From positions 1-64,000 of the forward strand of contig JBQTIU010000074.1 in the NCBI GenBank assembly GCA_052387815.1: DNA of 64,000 nt, read 5' to 3'. Positions 49,611 to 58,341 of this stretch are shown piece by piece. A program made the translations under genes and the position numbers. This stretch comes from JBQTIU01 sp052387815 (GTDB lineage Bacteria; Pseudomonadota; Alphaproteobacteria; CACIAM-22H2). Position 1 is the first letter of the stretch, and every line of letters begins with the position of its first letter. The notes beneath the pieces were generated by a model that worked only from the letters and a program-made list of their open reading frames with translations, was not told the origin of the DNA and made no database searches.

Positions 49611-52323
49611 ACACCCGGCCGTGGCAGTGCTTGTACTTGCGGCCCGACCCGCAAGGGCACGGCGCGTTGCGCGCCACCTTGCCCCAGCTCGAGCGGTCGG
49701 CCGGGTCGAGCGCCGGCCCGGCGCGCCGGCCGGTCGGCCGCAAGGCCAGGCGCGCCGGCCCGCTCGCCGCCCCCGCTTCGGCCATCGCCAGCTCGGGCTG
49801 TGCCGCGGGCCAGGGCGCGGGCTCGGCCGGCGCTTCGTCGGGACCCGAGACGCGCAGCTGGACATGGCTCAAGACCGCGGTCACGTGCTCGCGCAGCGAC
49901 TGCAGCATGCGTTCGAACATCTCGAACGCCTCGCGCTTGTATTCGTTCAAGGGGTCGCGCTGGCCGTAGGCGCGCAAATTGATGCCTTGGCGTAGATGGT
50001 CGAGGTTCAGCAGGTGTTCCTTCCAGGCCTGGTCGAGCAGTTGCAGGAGCACGCTCTTCTCGGCCATGCGCATGATGTCGGGCCCGATATTGGCCGCCTT
50101 CTCCGCCATCTTGCGGTCGACCGCGTCGGTAAGGCGCGCCTTGATCTCCTGGTCGGCGATGCCTTCCTCCTTGGCCCACTCGGCGATCGGCAGCTCGAGG
50201 CCGAAGATGCGCCACGCCTCCTCGTGCAGCGCGTGGGTGTCCCATTTCTCGGCGTAGGCGTTTTCCGGGATGCACCGCGCGATCAGCGAGTCGATCGTCG
50301 CGTGGCGCATGTCCAGGATCTGGTCGGCGACCTCGCTCGCCCGCATCAGGTCCTTGCGTTGCTCGTAGACGACCTTGCGCTGGTCGTTCATCACGTCGTC
50401 GAATTTGAGGAGCTGCTTGCGGATATCGAAGTTCCGCGCCTCGACCTTTTGCTGGGCCTTCTCGAGCGCGCGGTTGATCCACGGATGGATGATCGCCTCG
50501 CCCTCCTTGAGGCCGAGCTTGCGCAACATCCCGTCCATGCGATCCGACCCGAAGATCCGCATCAGGTCGTCCTCGAGCGACAGGAAGAACTTCGAGTCGC
50601 CCGGATCGCCCTGGCGGCCGGAGCGGCCGCGGAGCTGGTTGTCGATGCGCCGGCTCTCGTGCCGCTCGGTGCCGACCACGAACAGGCCGCCGGCCTTGAC
50701 GACCACCTCTTTCGCCTCCGCCACCTCGGCGCGGATCGCTGCCTGCCGGCGCGCCACCTCCTCGGGGTCGGCGAGGTCCGCAAGTTCGTGCTTGACGCGC
50801 ATGTCGAGGTTGCCGCCGAGCTGGATGTCGGTGCCGCGGCCCGCCATGTTGGTGGCGATCGTCACCGCGCCCACCCGTCCTGCCTGGGCGATGATCATGG
50901 CTTCCTGCTCGTGGTAGCGGGCGTTCAGCACGTTGTGCGGAATCTTCTTCTTCTTGAGGAGCAAAGAGAGCGCCTCCGACTTCTCGATGCTGACCGTCCC
51001 CACCATGACCGGCTGCTGGCGCGCGCGGCACTCCTCGATGAGGGCGATGACGGCCTCCGCTTTCTCGCCCGCGGTCCTATAGACCTCGTCGTCCTGGTCG
51101 TCGCGCACGCATGGCAGATTGGTCGGCGCCTCGACCACGTCGAGCTTGTAGATTTCGGCGAATTCCGAGGCCTCGGTCATCGCCGTCCCGGTCATGCCGG
51201 CGAGCTTGGGATAGAGGCGGAAATAGTTCTGGAAGGTGATCGAGGCGAGGGTTTGGTTCTCCATCTGCACGCTCACGCCCTCCTTGGCCTCGAGCGCCTG
51301 GTGCAGCCCTTCCGAGTACCGCCTTCCTTCCATCATGCGGCCGGTGAACTCGTCGATGATGACGATCTTGCCGTCCTTGACGATGTAGTCGGTGTCGCGG
51401 GCGAACAGCTTGTGGGCGCGCAGCGCCTGGTTGGCGTGGTGGACGAGCGACACGTTGGCGAGGTCGTAAAGCCCGCCGCCCTTCAACAGGTTCGCTTCGC
51501 TGAGCAAGCGCTCCATCGTCTCGCTGCCCGCCTCGGTGAGCGAGACCGCGCGCACCTTCTCGTCCTTCTCGTAGTCCTCCGGCGCGAGCCGGGGGATCAA
51601 TTTGTCGGCCGCCATGTACAGTGCCGAGGAATCGTCGGTGGGACCCGAGATGATGAGCGGCGTGCGCGCCTCGTCGATCAGGATGCTGTCGACCTCGTCG
51701 ACGATGGCGTAGAAGAACGGGCGCTGGACCATGTGGTCGAGGCGGAACTTCATGTTGTCGCGCAGGTAGTCGAATCCGAACTCGTTGTTGGTGCCGTAGG
51801 TGACGTCGCAGGCATACTGGGCGCGCCGCTCGTCGTCGGTGAGCCCGTGCACGATGCAGCCCACCGACAGGCCGAGAAACTTGTAGATCCGCCCCATCCA
51901 TTCGGCGTCGCGCCGGGCGAGGTAGTCGTTGACCGTGACCACGTGCACGCCCTTGGCCGGGAGCGCGTTGAGGTAGACGGACAGCGTGGCCACCAGCGTC
52001 TTGCCTTCCCCGGTCTTCATCTCGGCGATCATGCCGCGGTGGAGCACGATGCCGCCCACCAACTGGACGTCGAAGTGGCGCTGGCCCAGCGTCCGTTTGG
52101 CCGCCTCGCGCACCGTCGCGAAGGCGTCGATGAGGAGATCGTCGATGGGCTCGCCTTGGGACAGCCGCTCCTTGAGCCACGGCGTGCGGGCGCGCAGATC
52201 GTCGTCGGACAGTTTCTCGAGCCCGGCTTCGAGGGCGTTGATGGCCGCGACGTATCTCTGCATCCCCTTGAGAATGCGGTCGTTGGCGGTGCCGAACAGC
52301 CGGCGGGCGATGACCCCGAACAT
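49609..52323 (-). CDS. secA: Preprotein translocase ATPase SecA
   Basis: This 904-residue motor drives proteins through SecYEG. It starts MFGVIARRLFGTANDRILK. It has Walker A MKTGEGKT, the DVTYGTNNEFGFDYLRDN segment, the DEVDS box and motifs GTDIQLGG and GRSGRQGDPG. The C-terminal zinc-binding SEC-C motif is CPCGSGRKYKHC. A promoter with a 17-base spacer lies about 56 bases upstream. It is divergent from the parvulin gene, an arrangement common in alphaproteobacteria. Length and motifs are complete. Confidence 0.97.
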   Translation of the reverse strand: MFGVIARRLFGTANDRILKGMQRYVAAINALEAGLEKLSDDDLRARTPWLKERLSQGEPIDDLLIDAFATVREAAKRTLGQRHFDVQLVGGIVLHRGMIAEMKTGEGKTLVATLSVYLNALPAKGVHVVTVNDYLARRDAEWMGRIYKFLGLSVGCIVHGLTDDERRAQYACDVTYGTNNEFGFDYLRDNMKFRLDHMVQRPFFYAIVDEVDSILIDEARTPLIISGPTDDSSALYMAADKLIPRLAPEDYEKDEKVRAVSLTEAGSETMERLLSEANLLKGGGLYDLANVSLVHHANQALRAHKLFARDTDYIVKDGKIVIIDEFTGRMMEGRRYSEGLHQALEAKEGVSVQMENQTLASITFQNYFRLYPKLAGMTGTAMTEASEFAEIYKLDVVEAPTNLPCVRDDQDDEVYRTAGEKAEAVIALIEECRARQQPVMVGTVSIEKSEALSLLLKKKKIPHNVLNARYHEQEAMIIAQAGRVGAVTIATNMAGRGTDIQLGGNLDMRVKHELADLADPEEVARRQAAIRAEVAEAKEVVVKAGGLFVVGTERHESRRIDNQLRGRSGRQGDPGDSKFFLSLEDDLMRIFGSDRMDGMLRKLGLKEGEAIIHPWINRALEKAQQKVEARNFDIRKQLLKFDDVMNDQRKVVYEQRKDLMRASEVADQILDMRHATIDSLIARCIPENAYAEKWDTHALHEEAWRIFGLELPIAEWAKEEGIADQEIKARLTDAVDRKMAEKAANIGPDIMRMAEKSVLLQLLDQAWKEHLLNLDHLRQGINLRAYGQRDPLNEYKREAFEMFERMLQSLREHVTAVLSHVQLRVSGPDEAPAEPAPWPAAQPELAMAEAGAASGPARLALRPTGRRAGPALDPADRSSWGKVARNAPCPCGSGRKYKHCHGRV

Positions 52324-52378
52324 GAACGAAAACCCCGGAGGAGGAAAAAGCGATCTCGCGAAGAGAGAGCGAGATTGA

Positions 52379-52407
52379 CAGATAGGCGCACGGCCGCGCT
52401 GTGTCAA
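52379..52407 (-). promoter_or_regulatory. Predicted sigma70 promoter of secA
   Basis: On the minus strand TTGACA (52407-52402) and TATCTG (52384-52379) are separated by 17 bases. The site lies 56 bases upstream of the secA ATG. A second TTGACA on the plus strand at 52375-52380 has no good -10 partner. Confidence 0.6.
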
Positions 52408-52522
52408 CGTTGCCGCCCGCGATCGCCGCGGCTGCGAGCCGGCGCTTGTGCGCTGGCCGGCCGATGTGCATGATGGCGTCCACGCCCCGCGCGTCGCTCG
52501 GGGTTCGGAAAGGATCGAGGAC

Positions 52523-53380
52523 ATGGTGAAATTCGGGCCTCGGGCCATGGTTTTAGGCGGCTTTTTCGCGGTCTTTCCCGGGCTCGCGTCCGGCGCGCTT
52601 GCCCAGGCGCCCAAGCCGCTCGATGTCGCCGCCGACCCGGTGGTGGCGGCGGTCGGCGACCAGCCGATCTACCGCTCCGACGTCTTGGCGGTCCATCGCA
52701 CGCTGCCGGCGCAGTTCCAGCAGGTGCCGATCGAGGTGCTGTTCCCCGCCGTCGTCGAGCGGCTGATCGACGCCAAGCTGATCGCCGCCGCCGGCCGCAA
52801 GGAAGGTCTCGACCAGGATGCCGCGGTCCAGCGGCGGATCGCGCAGTTCGCGGAACGGGTGATCCAGGAAGTTTACCTCAACCGCCGCCTCGAGGCCGGG
52901 CTGAACGAGAACGGGATCCGCCGGCGCTACGAGCAATTCGTCAAGGACAATCCCGCCAAGGAGCAGATCGGCGCCCGGCACATCCTGGTGCGCACCGAAG
53001 TCGAGGCCCGCGAGGTGATCGCCGAACTCAAGGGCGGCGCCGATTTCGCGAACCTGGCGAAAGCCAAATCGATCGATCCGACCGGCAAGCAGCAGGGCGG
53101 CGAGCTCGGCTATTTCAGCCGCGACGAGATGGTGGCGGAGTTCTCGGAGGCCGCCTTCCGGCTCAAGGACGGCGAGACCACCCAGACCCCGGTCCGCACG
53201 CAATTCGGCTGGCATGTGATCATGGTGATCGGCCGCCGCTCCGCCGCTCCGCCCCTCGAGGAGGTTCGCGAGCAACTCGTCTCGCAGATGTCCCAGGACA
53301 TCATGAACGAAACCGTGGCCAAGCTGCGCGAGGGCGCGAGCATCGAGCGTTTCAATTTCGACGGCTCGGCGCGCAACTGA
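52523..53380 (+). CDS. Periplasmic parvulin-type peptidyl-prolyl isomerase
   Basis: This 285-residue SurA/PrsA-like foldase has a signal peptide (MVLGGFFAVFPGLASGALAQ region). A helical chaperone part containing AAVGDQPIYRSDVL is followed by one parvulin domain with ARHILVRTEVEA, GGELGYFSRDEMV and FGWHVIMV. It would help fold outer-membrane or periplasmic proteins emerging from SecYEG, which fits its divergent pairing with secA. The ATG at 52523 is preferred over an earlier start that would precede the signal peptide with an unlikely leader. Confidence 0.9.
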   Translation: MVKFGPRAMVLGGFFAVFPGLASGALAQAPKPLDVAADPVVAAVGDQPIYRSDVLAVHRTLPAQFQQVPIEVLFPAVVERLIDAKLIAAAGRKEGLDQDAAVQRRIAQFAERVIQEVYLNRRLEAGLNENGIRRRYEQFVKDNPAKEQIGARHILVRTEVEAREVIAELKGGADFANLAKAKSIDPTGKQQGGELGYFSRDEMVAEFSEAAFRLKDGETTQTPVRTQFGWHVIMVIGRRSAAPPLEEVREQLVSQMSQDIMNETVAKLREGASIERFNFDGSARN

Positions 53381-53477
53381 GCGGTCCCTCGCCCGTCTCC
53401 TTCGCGCCGCGCGAGGGCCGGGCCGAGTCGCGACGTCGCGCCACCCGAGTCCTAGCCCCCTTGCGATTTCGTTCGCC

Positions 53478-54707
53478 ATGCCGACCCGCTCGCCTCTCGC
53501 CCCCGACCGCTTTCCCGACCTGCCGCCGCTCTCCGGGGTGCGCCTGGCGTCCGGGTGCACGAGCATGCGCTACCGAAATCGCGACGACCTGTTGCTGGTC
53601 GAGCTCGCCCCGCGGACCGCCATCGCCGGGGTGTTCACCGCCTCGCTGACCGCCTCGCCGCCCGTCGAATGGGGCCGGCGGATGGTCCGGCGCGGCAAGG
53701 CGCGCGCGCTGGTGGTCAACGCCGGCAATGCCAACGCCTTCACCGGCCGCGCCGGGCGCCAGGCGGTGGAGGCGAGCGCCGCTTCGTGCGCCAAGCTGTT
53801 CGGCTGCAAGCCCTCCGAGGTCTTCCCGGCGTCGACCGGAACCATCGGGGAGAAGCTGCCGGTGGACAAGATCATCGCCCACCTGCCGGCCCTCGGCGAG
53901 GCCCTGTCGCCGGCCGGCTGGCCGGCGGCCGCGGCCGCGATCATGACCACCGACACCTTCCCCAAGGGAGCGACGCGCCGGGCGGAGATCGGCGGCCGCC
54001 CGGTCGTCATCAACGGCATCGCCAAGGGCTCGGGCATGATCGCGCCGGACCTGGCGACCATGCTCGCGTTCCTTTTCACCGACGCCAAGCTCGCGCCCGC
54101 CGTCCTCGCGCCGCTGCTCGCGCGCGCCGCCGCCCGGTCGTTCAACTGCATCACCGTCGACGGCGACACGTCGCCCAGCGACACGCTGCTCTTGTGTGCG
54201 ACCGGTAAGGCCCGGCATCCGCGCATCGGCGCCGCCGCCGATCCGGGCCTCGCCTCGTTTCGCAGGGCGCTCGAGGCCGTCACCCTCGATCTTGCGCACC
54301 AGGTCGTGCGCGACGGAGAGGGCGCCCAGAAATTCATCGCCATCGCGGTCGCGGGCGCGGCTTCGGCCGCCGCCGCGCGCCGCATCGGGCTGACGATCGG
54401 CAACTCGCCCCTGGTCAAGACGGCGCTGGCCGGCGCCGACCCCAATTGGGGCCGCATCGTCGCCGCCATCGGCCGCTCCGGCGAGCAGGCCGATCGCGAC
54501 CGGTTGTCGATCCGGATCGGCGGCATCCTGGTCGCCGACAAGGGCGAGGTCGCGCCCGGCTACGACGAGACCCCCGTGGCCCGCCACCTGCAAGGTCGCG
54601 AGATCCGGATCGAGGTCGATGTCGGGATCGGGCGCGGGCGGGCCGAGGTGTGGACCTGCGATTTGACGCACGGCTATATCGATATCAATGCCAGCTACCG
54701 GAGCTGA
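53478..54707 (+). CDS. argJ: Bifunctional ornithine acetyltransferase / N-acetylglutamate synthase
   Basis: This 409-residue enzyme transfers acetyl from N-acetylornithine to glutamate in arginine synthesis. The precursor cleaves itself before the Thr nucleophile in KGSGMIAPDLATMLAFLF. Other family blocks are VVNAGNANAFTG, GTIGEKLPVDKI and ADPNWGRIVAAIG. The ATG at 53478 is 97 bases after the parvulin gene. The 3' end overlaps mutT by 20 bases. Confidence 0.96.
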   Translation: MPTRSPLAPDRFPDLPPLSGVRLASGCTSMRYRNRDDLLLVELAPRTAIAGVFTASLTASPPVEWGRRMVRRGKARALVVNAGNANAFTGRAGRQAVEASAASCAKLFGCKPSEVFPASTGTIGEKLPVDKIIAHLPALGEALSPAGWPAAAAAIMTTDTFPKGATRRAEIGGRPVVINGIAKGSGMIAPDLATMLAFLFTDAKLAPAVLAPLLARAAARSFNCITVDGDTSPSDTLLLCATGKARHPRIGAAADPGLASFRRALEAVTLDLAHQVVRDGEGAQKFIAIAVAGAASAAAARRIGLTIGNSPLVKTALAGADPNWGRIVAAIGRSGEQADRDRLSIRIGGILVADKGEVAPGYDETPVARHLQGREIRIEVDVGIGRGRAEVWTCDLTHGYIDINASYRS

Positions 54708-55146
54708 AGCGGACGGCGGCGAGGGACGAGGCGAGCCCGAGGGGTGCTTGCCGAGCGTCCTCGTCGCCGCCGTGGCGCTCCTCGATGCCGACAACCGGGT
54801 CCTGCTGGCGCGCCGGCCGCCGGGCAAGGCGATGGCCGGCCTGTGGGAGTTTCCCGGCGGCAAGGTCGACCCCGGGGAGACGCCCGAGGCGGCCCTGGTC
54901 CGCGAGTTGGCGGAGGAACTGGGGATCCATATCGAGACCGCCTGCCTCGCCCCCTTCACCTTCGCCTCGCATCGCTACCGGGAGTTCCACCTGCTCATGC
55001 TGCTGTATCTGTGCCGGCGCTGGCGGGGCGAGGTGCGGGCGCGCGAGGGCCAGGAATTGACCTGGGTCAAGCCGGCGCGGCTCGGCGATCTGGCGATGCC
55101 GCCCGCCGACCGGCCGCTCATCGCCCTGCTGCGCGATTATCTGTGA
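54688..55146 (+). CDS. mutT: Nudix hydrolase, MutT-type 8-oxo-dGTP diphosphatase
   Basis: This 152-residue protein has the complete Nudix box GGKVDPGETPEAALVRELAEELG in two overlapping parts (GGKVDPGETPEAALV and RELAEELGI). The MutT-like WEFPGGK precedes it and a C-terminal WVKPARLGDLAMPPAD region follows. It cleans oxidised dGTP from the nucleotide pool. The start overlaps argJ by 20 bases, so it is coupled. The next gene converges on it. Confidence 0.92.
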   Translation: MPATGAEADGGEGRGEPEGCLPSVLVAAVALLDADNRVLLARRPPGKAMAGLWEFPGGKVDPGETPEAALVRELAEELGIHIETACLAPFTFASHRYREFHLLMLLYLCRRWRGEVRAREGQELTWVKPARLGDLAMPPADRPLIALLRDYL

Positions 55147-55150
55147 GGCG

Positions 55151-56095
55151 TCAGGGCGGCTGCTTTGCCGGCGCGGCCTTCTCGCCGGCCGATCGCTCGA
55201 CCGTGCCCAAGGCCTGCGCGATGCGCCTCGCGGCGGCCCCGGGCTTGAGCGGCCTGGGCCGGCTGGCGTGCGGGGCCCAGCCGGTCATGGTGACGATCTG
55301 GAACGTGGCGGGGACGCGGCCGCTCCGGTCGGCGAACGAATCCGCGTAAATCGCGGTCGCCCGCAGGATCGTGCTGCGCCGCGTGAAATGGCGCTGCCGG
55401 CCGGCGATAGCGTTCGACTCGCTCATGCCGCGCAGGTCGCGCATGAGGTCGAGCGCGCTCGCATACGTCACCGTCACGACGTCGGCATCGACCGCCGGGA
55501 GGCTGAACCCGGCGCGCTGGAGAAGCGCGCCCGCCTCGCGGACCTCGACGAACGGCGATACCCGCGCGCCCGCGCCCCCGCGCTCGGCGAGCTCGGCCTC
55601 GATCAGCGCCCGGCGAAGCTCGACCAGCGTGTCGGGGCCGAACACGGCGCCAAGAAACAGCCCGTCCGGCTTGAGCGCCGCGCGGATCTGGACAAGGGCC
55701 CCGGGCAGGTCGTTGACCCACTGCAGGCTGAGGCAGCTCAACACGAGATCGAAAACCCGCGGCCCGAAGGGCAGCCACTCCTCGTCGCCGGTCACGACCA
55801 GAGGGGGCGCGGCGGGTGGGAGCGCGGCGCGCGCCCGGGCGGCCATGCGCGGGGACAGGTCGCATTGGACCAAGGTTTCGATGCCGCCGCGCCCGCCCAG
55901 GAGCGCGCCAAGCGTGCCGCCATGCGCGCCCAAGTCGAGGGCGACCGGAAAACGGCGCTTGACCAATTCGAGGCGCTCGACCAGGCGCTGCCCGACTTCG
56001 CGGAACAGGAAATCGTGGTCGGACAGGTGCTTGGCCGCGCGGTCCCGGTGGCGGCGCACCGCCCGGCGGTCGAAGACCTTCTGCACCTCGTCCAT
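55151..56095 (-). CDS. SAM-dependent methyltransferase, BioC/NDUFAF5-like
   Basis: This 314-residue class I methyltransferase starts MDEVQKVFDRRAVRRHRDRA and has the SAM motif VALDLGAHGGTLGALL. It then has FDLVLSCLSLQWVNDLPGAL, typical of the alphaproteobacterial relatives of mitochondrial NDUFAF5 (a complex I assembly hydroxylase) and BioC. The order argJ-mutT-this gene-comF is common in Rhodospirillales. Whether it methylates, hydroxylates or is regulatory is not decided by sequence. It is divergent from comF. Confidence 0.85.
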   Translation of the reverse strand: MDEVQKVFDRRAVRRHRDRAAKHLSDHDFLFREVGQRLVERLELVKRRFPVALDLGAHGGTLGALLGGRGGIETLVQCDLSPRMAARARAALPPAAPPLVVTGDEEWLPFGPRVFDLVLSCLSLQWVNDLPGALVQIRAALKPDGLFLGAVFGPDTLVELRRALIEAELAERGGAGARVSPFVEVREAGALLQRAGFSLPAVDADVVTVTYASALDLMRDLRGMSESNAIAGRQRHFTRRSTILRATAIYADSFADRSGRVPATFQIVTMTGWAPHASRPRPLKPGAAARRIAQALGTVERSAGEKAAPAKQPP

Positions 56096-56194
56096 GGCGA
56101 AAGACTATGGCACGGGTCGGGTCGACAGCAGGCCTTGAATCTTCAACGGGCGCGCATTGACAGCGGACGCCCGCCATGATCGCATGCGCCGTCC

Positions 56195-56971
56195 ATGCAG
56201 GCGATCGCCCCGGTTCTGGGTTTCGTCCGGCGCGCGGCCTCGTTCGCGCTCGATGCCGTGTTGCCGCCCTTGTGTCTGTCGTGCGCCGGCCCCGTCGACG
56301 GGGCCGGCACGCTGTGCGCCCGATGCTGGGCGGGGATCGCGTGGCTTGGGCCGCCGCAGTGCGCGGCGTGCGGCCTGCCGTTCGAGTTCGATCCGGGACC
56401 GGGCTGGCAGGGCGAGGACTCGTTGTGCGCCGTCTGCGCGCGCGAGCGGCCGGTCTTCGAGCGGGCCCGCGCCGTGTTCCGCTACGACGATGGCAGCCGC
56501 GACCTGGTCCTGGGTTTCAAGCACGCCGACCGGCTGCACGCCGCGCCGGCCTTCGGGCGGTGGCTGGCGCGCGCCGGGGCCGAGCTGCTGGCCGAGGCCG
56601 ACCTCTTGGTTCCCGTCCCCATGCATTGGACCAGGCTCGCCTGGCGTCATTACAACCAGGCGGCGCTGATGGCCGGCGCGGCGGCGGCGCTGGCCGGCCG
56701 GCCCTGTCTCGCCGATGCCCTCATCCGCCGCCGCCGTACGCCCCAACAGGGCCGTCTCGGCCCTGCCGCAAGGCGGGCCAACGTGCGCCGGGCCTTCGCC
56801 GTCAACCCCCGCCATCGCGCCCGGGTCGAGGGGCGGCGCATCGTGCTCGTCGACGACGTGCTGACCACCGGCGCCACCGCGGCCGAATGCGCGCGGGCGC
56901 TCAAGGCGGCCGCGGCGAGAGCGGTCGATGTCCTGACGCTTGCTCGCGTCGTGCGGGCGCTTGCGCCATGA
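56195..56971 (+). CDS. comF: ComF-family phosphoribosyltransferase-like protein
   Basis: This 258-residue protein has an N-terminal zinc-finger part (CLSC, LCARC, CAACGLP, LCAVC) and a C-terminal PRTase fold with the PRPP motif IVLVDDVLTTGATAAE. ComF homologues act in DNA uptake or in nucleotide-linked functions. The ATG is at 56195. An ATGA at 56968-56971 links it to the next reading frame upstream of grxC. Confidence 0.93.
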   Translation: MQAIAPVLGFVRRAASFALDAVLPPLCLSCAGPVDGAGTLCARCWAGIAWLGPPQCAACGLPFEFDPGPGWQGEDSLCAVCARERPVFERARAVFRYDDGSRDLVLGFKHADRLHAAPAFGRWLARAGAELLAEADLLVPVPMHWTRLAWRHYNQAALMAGAAAALAGRPCLADALIRRRRTPQQGRLGPAARRANVRRAFAVNPRHRARVEGRRIVLVDDVLTTGATAAECARALKAAAARAVDVLTLARVVRALAP

Positions 56972-57024
56972 TCGAACCGCCTGCTATCCCGGGTGCGCGG
57001 CCCACCCGCGCCAGCCATCGATCG

Positions 57025-57291
57025 ATGACCGCCAGCGTCGAAATCTATACCAGCCCGTTGTGCGGCTATTGCGCCCGCGCCAAGCAGCTGCTGTCGAAGA
57101 AGGGGGTCGCGTTCGCCGAGTTCGACGTGCTCGCGGATTCCAGCCGGCGCGAGGAGATGACCCGGCGCGCGGGCGGCCAGATGACCGTGCCGCAGATCTT
57201 TGTCGACGGGGTGCATATCGGCGGCTGCGAGGAGCTTTACGCCCTCGATCGCGCCGGCCGGCTCGACCCGCTATTGGCGGGCCGCCGATGA
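57025..57291 (+). CDS. grxC: Glutaredoxin, GrxC-type
   Basis: This 88-residue thiol-disulfide oxidoreductase has the active site CGYC at residues 13-16, the cis-Pro segment TVPQIFVDG and the glutathione-binding GGCEEL. CGYC replaces the more usual CPYC. An ATG at 56968, overlapping the comF stop, would add 19 residues; 57025 is chosen because it gives the canonical start VEIYTSPLCGYC. The stop overlaps the cupin start (ATGA at 57288-57291). Confidence 0.93.
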   Translation: MTASVEIYTSPLCGYCARAKQLLSKKGVAFAEFDVLADSSRREEMTRRAGGQMTVPQIFVDGVHIGGCEELYALDRAGRLDPLLAGRR

Positions 57292-57629
57292 GCGCCTCGC
57301 GCGGCGCGCGGCTGACGGTCGCCGAGATCGTCGAGAACCTGCCGGCCGCCGGCCTCCGCTCGACGCCGGCATTCGCGCACGGCACGATGCTGGCCAAGCT
57401 CTACGCCCCGCGCGGCACCGATCCGCAGACGCCGCACACCCGCGACGAGGTGTATGTCGTCGCCTCCGGGCGCGGCGCTTTTCTCGCCGGGGACGACCGC
57501 TTCCCCTTCGGGCCCGGCGATTTCCTGTTCGTGCCGGCCGGGATGGCGCACCGTTTCATCGACTTCAGCGACGATGTGGCGCTGTGGGTCGTGTTCTACG
57601 GCCCCGAGGGCGGGGAGGGGCAAGCCTGA
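57288..57629 (+). CDS. Small cupin-domain protein
   Basis: This 113-residue single-domain cupin has motif 1 around PHTRDEVYVVASGRGAF and motif 2 around PAGMAHRFIDFS. Metal-binding residues (His, Asp/Glu, His) are present. Substrate and function are unknown. The ATG overlaps the grxC stop by four bases, so it is translated with grxC. In related genomes a carbon-nitrogen hydrolase gene usually follows grxC, so this gene stands in an altered position. Confidence 0.82.
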   Translation: MSASRGARLTVAEIVENLPAAGLRSTPAFAHGTMLAKLYAPRGTDPQTPHTRDEVYVVASGRGAFLAGDDRFPFGPGDFLFVPAGMAHRFIDFSDDVALWVVFYGPEGGEGQA

Positions 57630-57744
57630 CCGCACGTAGCCTTGCGCCTTGCTCTGGCTCGCCACGATCCGCCTCATGCTTCGCCGCCTGACAAGACCAT
57701 GCGCTTGAATCCGGGCTTTCCGAACGGCAATGACGTCCCCGGTC

Positions 57745-57797
57745 GTAGGGGCGGGTTTATAACCCGCCCGCGGGCGGGTCGTGAGATCCGCCCCTAC
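57745..57797. repeat. Modular palindromic repeat, copy 7
   Basis: The flank GGCAATGACGTCCCCGGTC (57726-57744) leads into GTAGGGGCGGGTTTATAACC, then a GGGCGGGTCGTGAGATCCGC core and CCCCTAC. It is 31 bases upstream of the toxin-antitoxin promoter. Confidence 0.8.
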
Positions 57798-57827
57798 ATC
57801 GGAAGGGCTTTCCCCGTTCAGCATCCC

Positions 57828-57856
57828 TTGACATGGCTGCCAATTGGCAGTATATC
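57828..57856 (+). promoter_or_regulatory. Toxin-antitoxin promoter with palindromic operator
   Basis: TTGACA (57828-57833) and TATATC (57851-57856) are 17 bases apart. The spacer contains the perfect 14-bp palindrome CTGCCAATTGGCAG (57837-57850), and a further half-site TGCCAAT follows at 57861-57867. This is the expected layout for repression by the Xre-type antitoxin encoded just downstream. Confidence 0.75.
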
Positions 57857-57894
57857 GAGTGCCAATAGGCCGAACTCTTGGATGGGAGCTGACG

Positions 57895-58341
57895 ATGGTA
57901 CCTACCAACGGCGCTCCGGTGACGTACGATGCAGGCCCTGCGCCGAGCCCGCCCAACCTTGCTGATCGAGCCACCCGCGATCGCCTGACCCCTGCGGCTA
58001 TCGACGGTATGGTCCGCCTGGCGGAGATATGGCGGCTGACCAGCGCTGAGGTTTGCGCCCTTATGGGCGAGGTATCCGAGCGGACTTGGTTTCGAATGAA
58101 GAAAGGCGAATGGACCGGTGCGCTGTCGCAGGACACGCTGAGCCGGGTCAGTGCTCTCGTGGGTATCTTCAAGGGCTTGCGACTGCTGTTCTCGCTGCCG
58201 CTGGCAGACGAGTGGGTGCGACTACCCAACAAGGGAGCGCTCTTCGGTGGTCGTCGACCGTTGGATATGATGATCGAAGGTGGCATCCCGGCGATGATCG
58301 AAGTTCGTCGCCACGTTGACGCGCTGCGTGGTGGTTTCTGA
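57895..58341 (+). CDS. Xre/MbcA/ParS-type antitoxin
   Basis: This 148-residue antitoxin has an N-terminal HTH (LTSAEVCALMGEVSERTWFR, about residues 50-69). A C-terminal DUF2384 toxin-binding domain (LFGGRRPLDMMIEGG, about 122-136) follows. It neutralises the RES toxin and probably represses its own promoter. The ATG at 57895 has a GGGAG site; an upstream in-frame ATG at 57844 lies within the promoter and is rejected. The stop is immediately followed by the toxin ATG. Confidence 0.88.
   Translation: MVPTNGAPVTYDAGPAPSPPNLADRATRDRLTPAAIDGMVRLAEIWRLTSAEVCALMGEVSERTWFRMKKGEWTGALSQDTLSRVSALVGIFKGLRLLFSLPLADEWVRLPNKGALFGGRRPLDMMIEGGIPAMIEVRRHVDALRGGF

Noticed and set aside
52375..52407. Plus-strand promoter for the parvulin gene using TTGACA at 52375
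   Set aside because: No acceptable -10 box lies at 16-18 bases; the same bases form the -10 of a better minus-strand promoter for secA.
50000..52470. 825-codon plus-strand frame opposite secA
   Set aside because: It is antisense to secA, with Leu/His/Asp-rich composition typical of such shadows.
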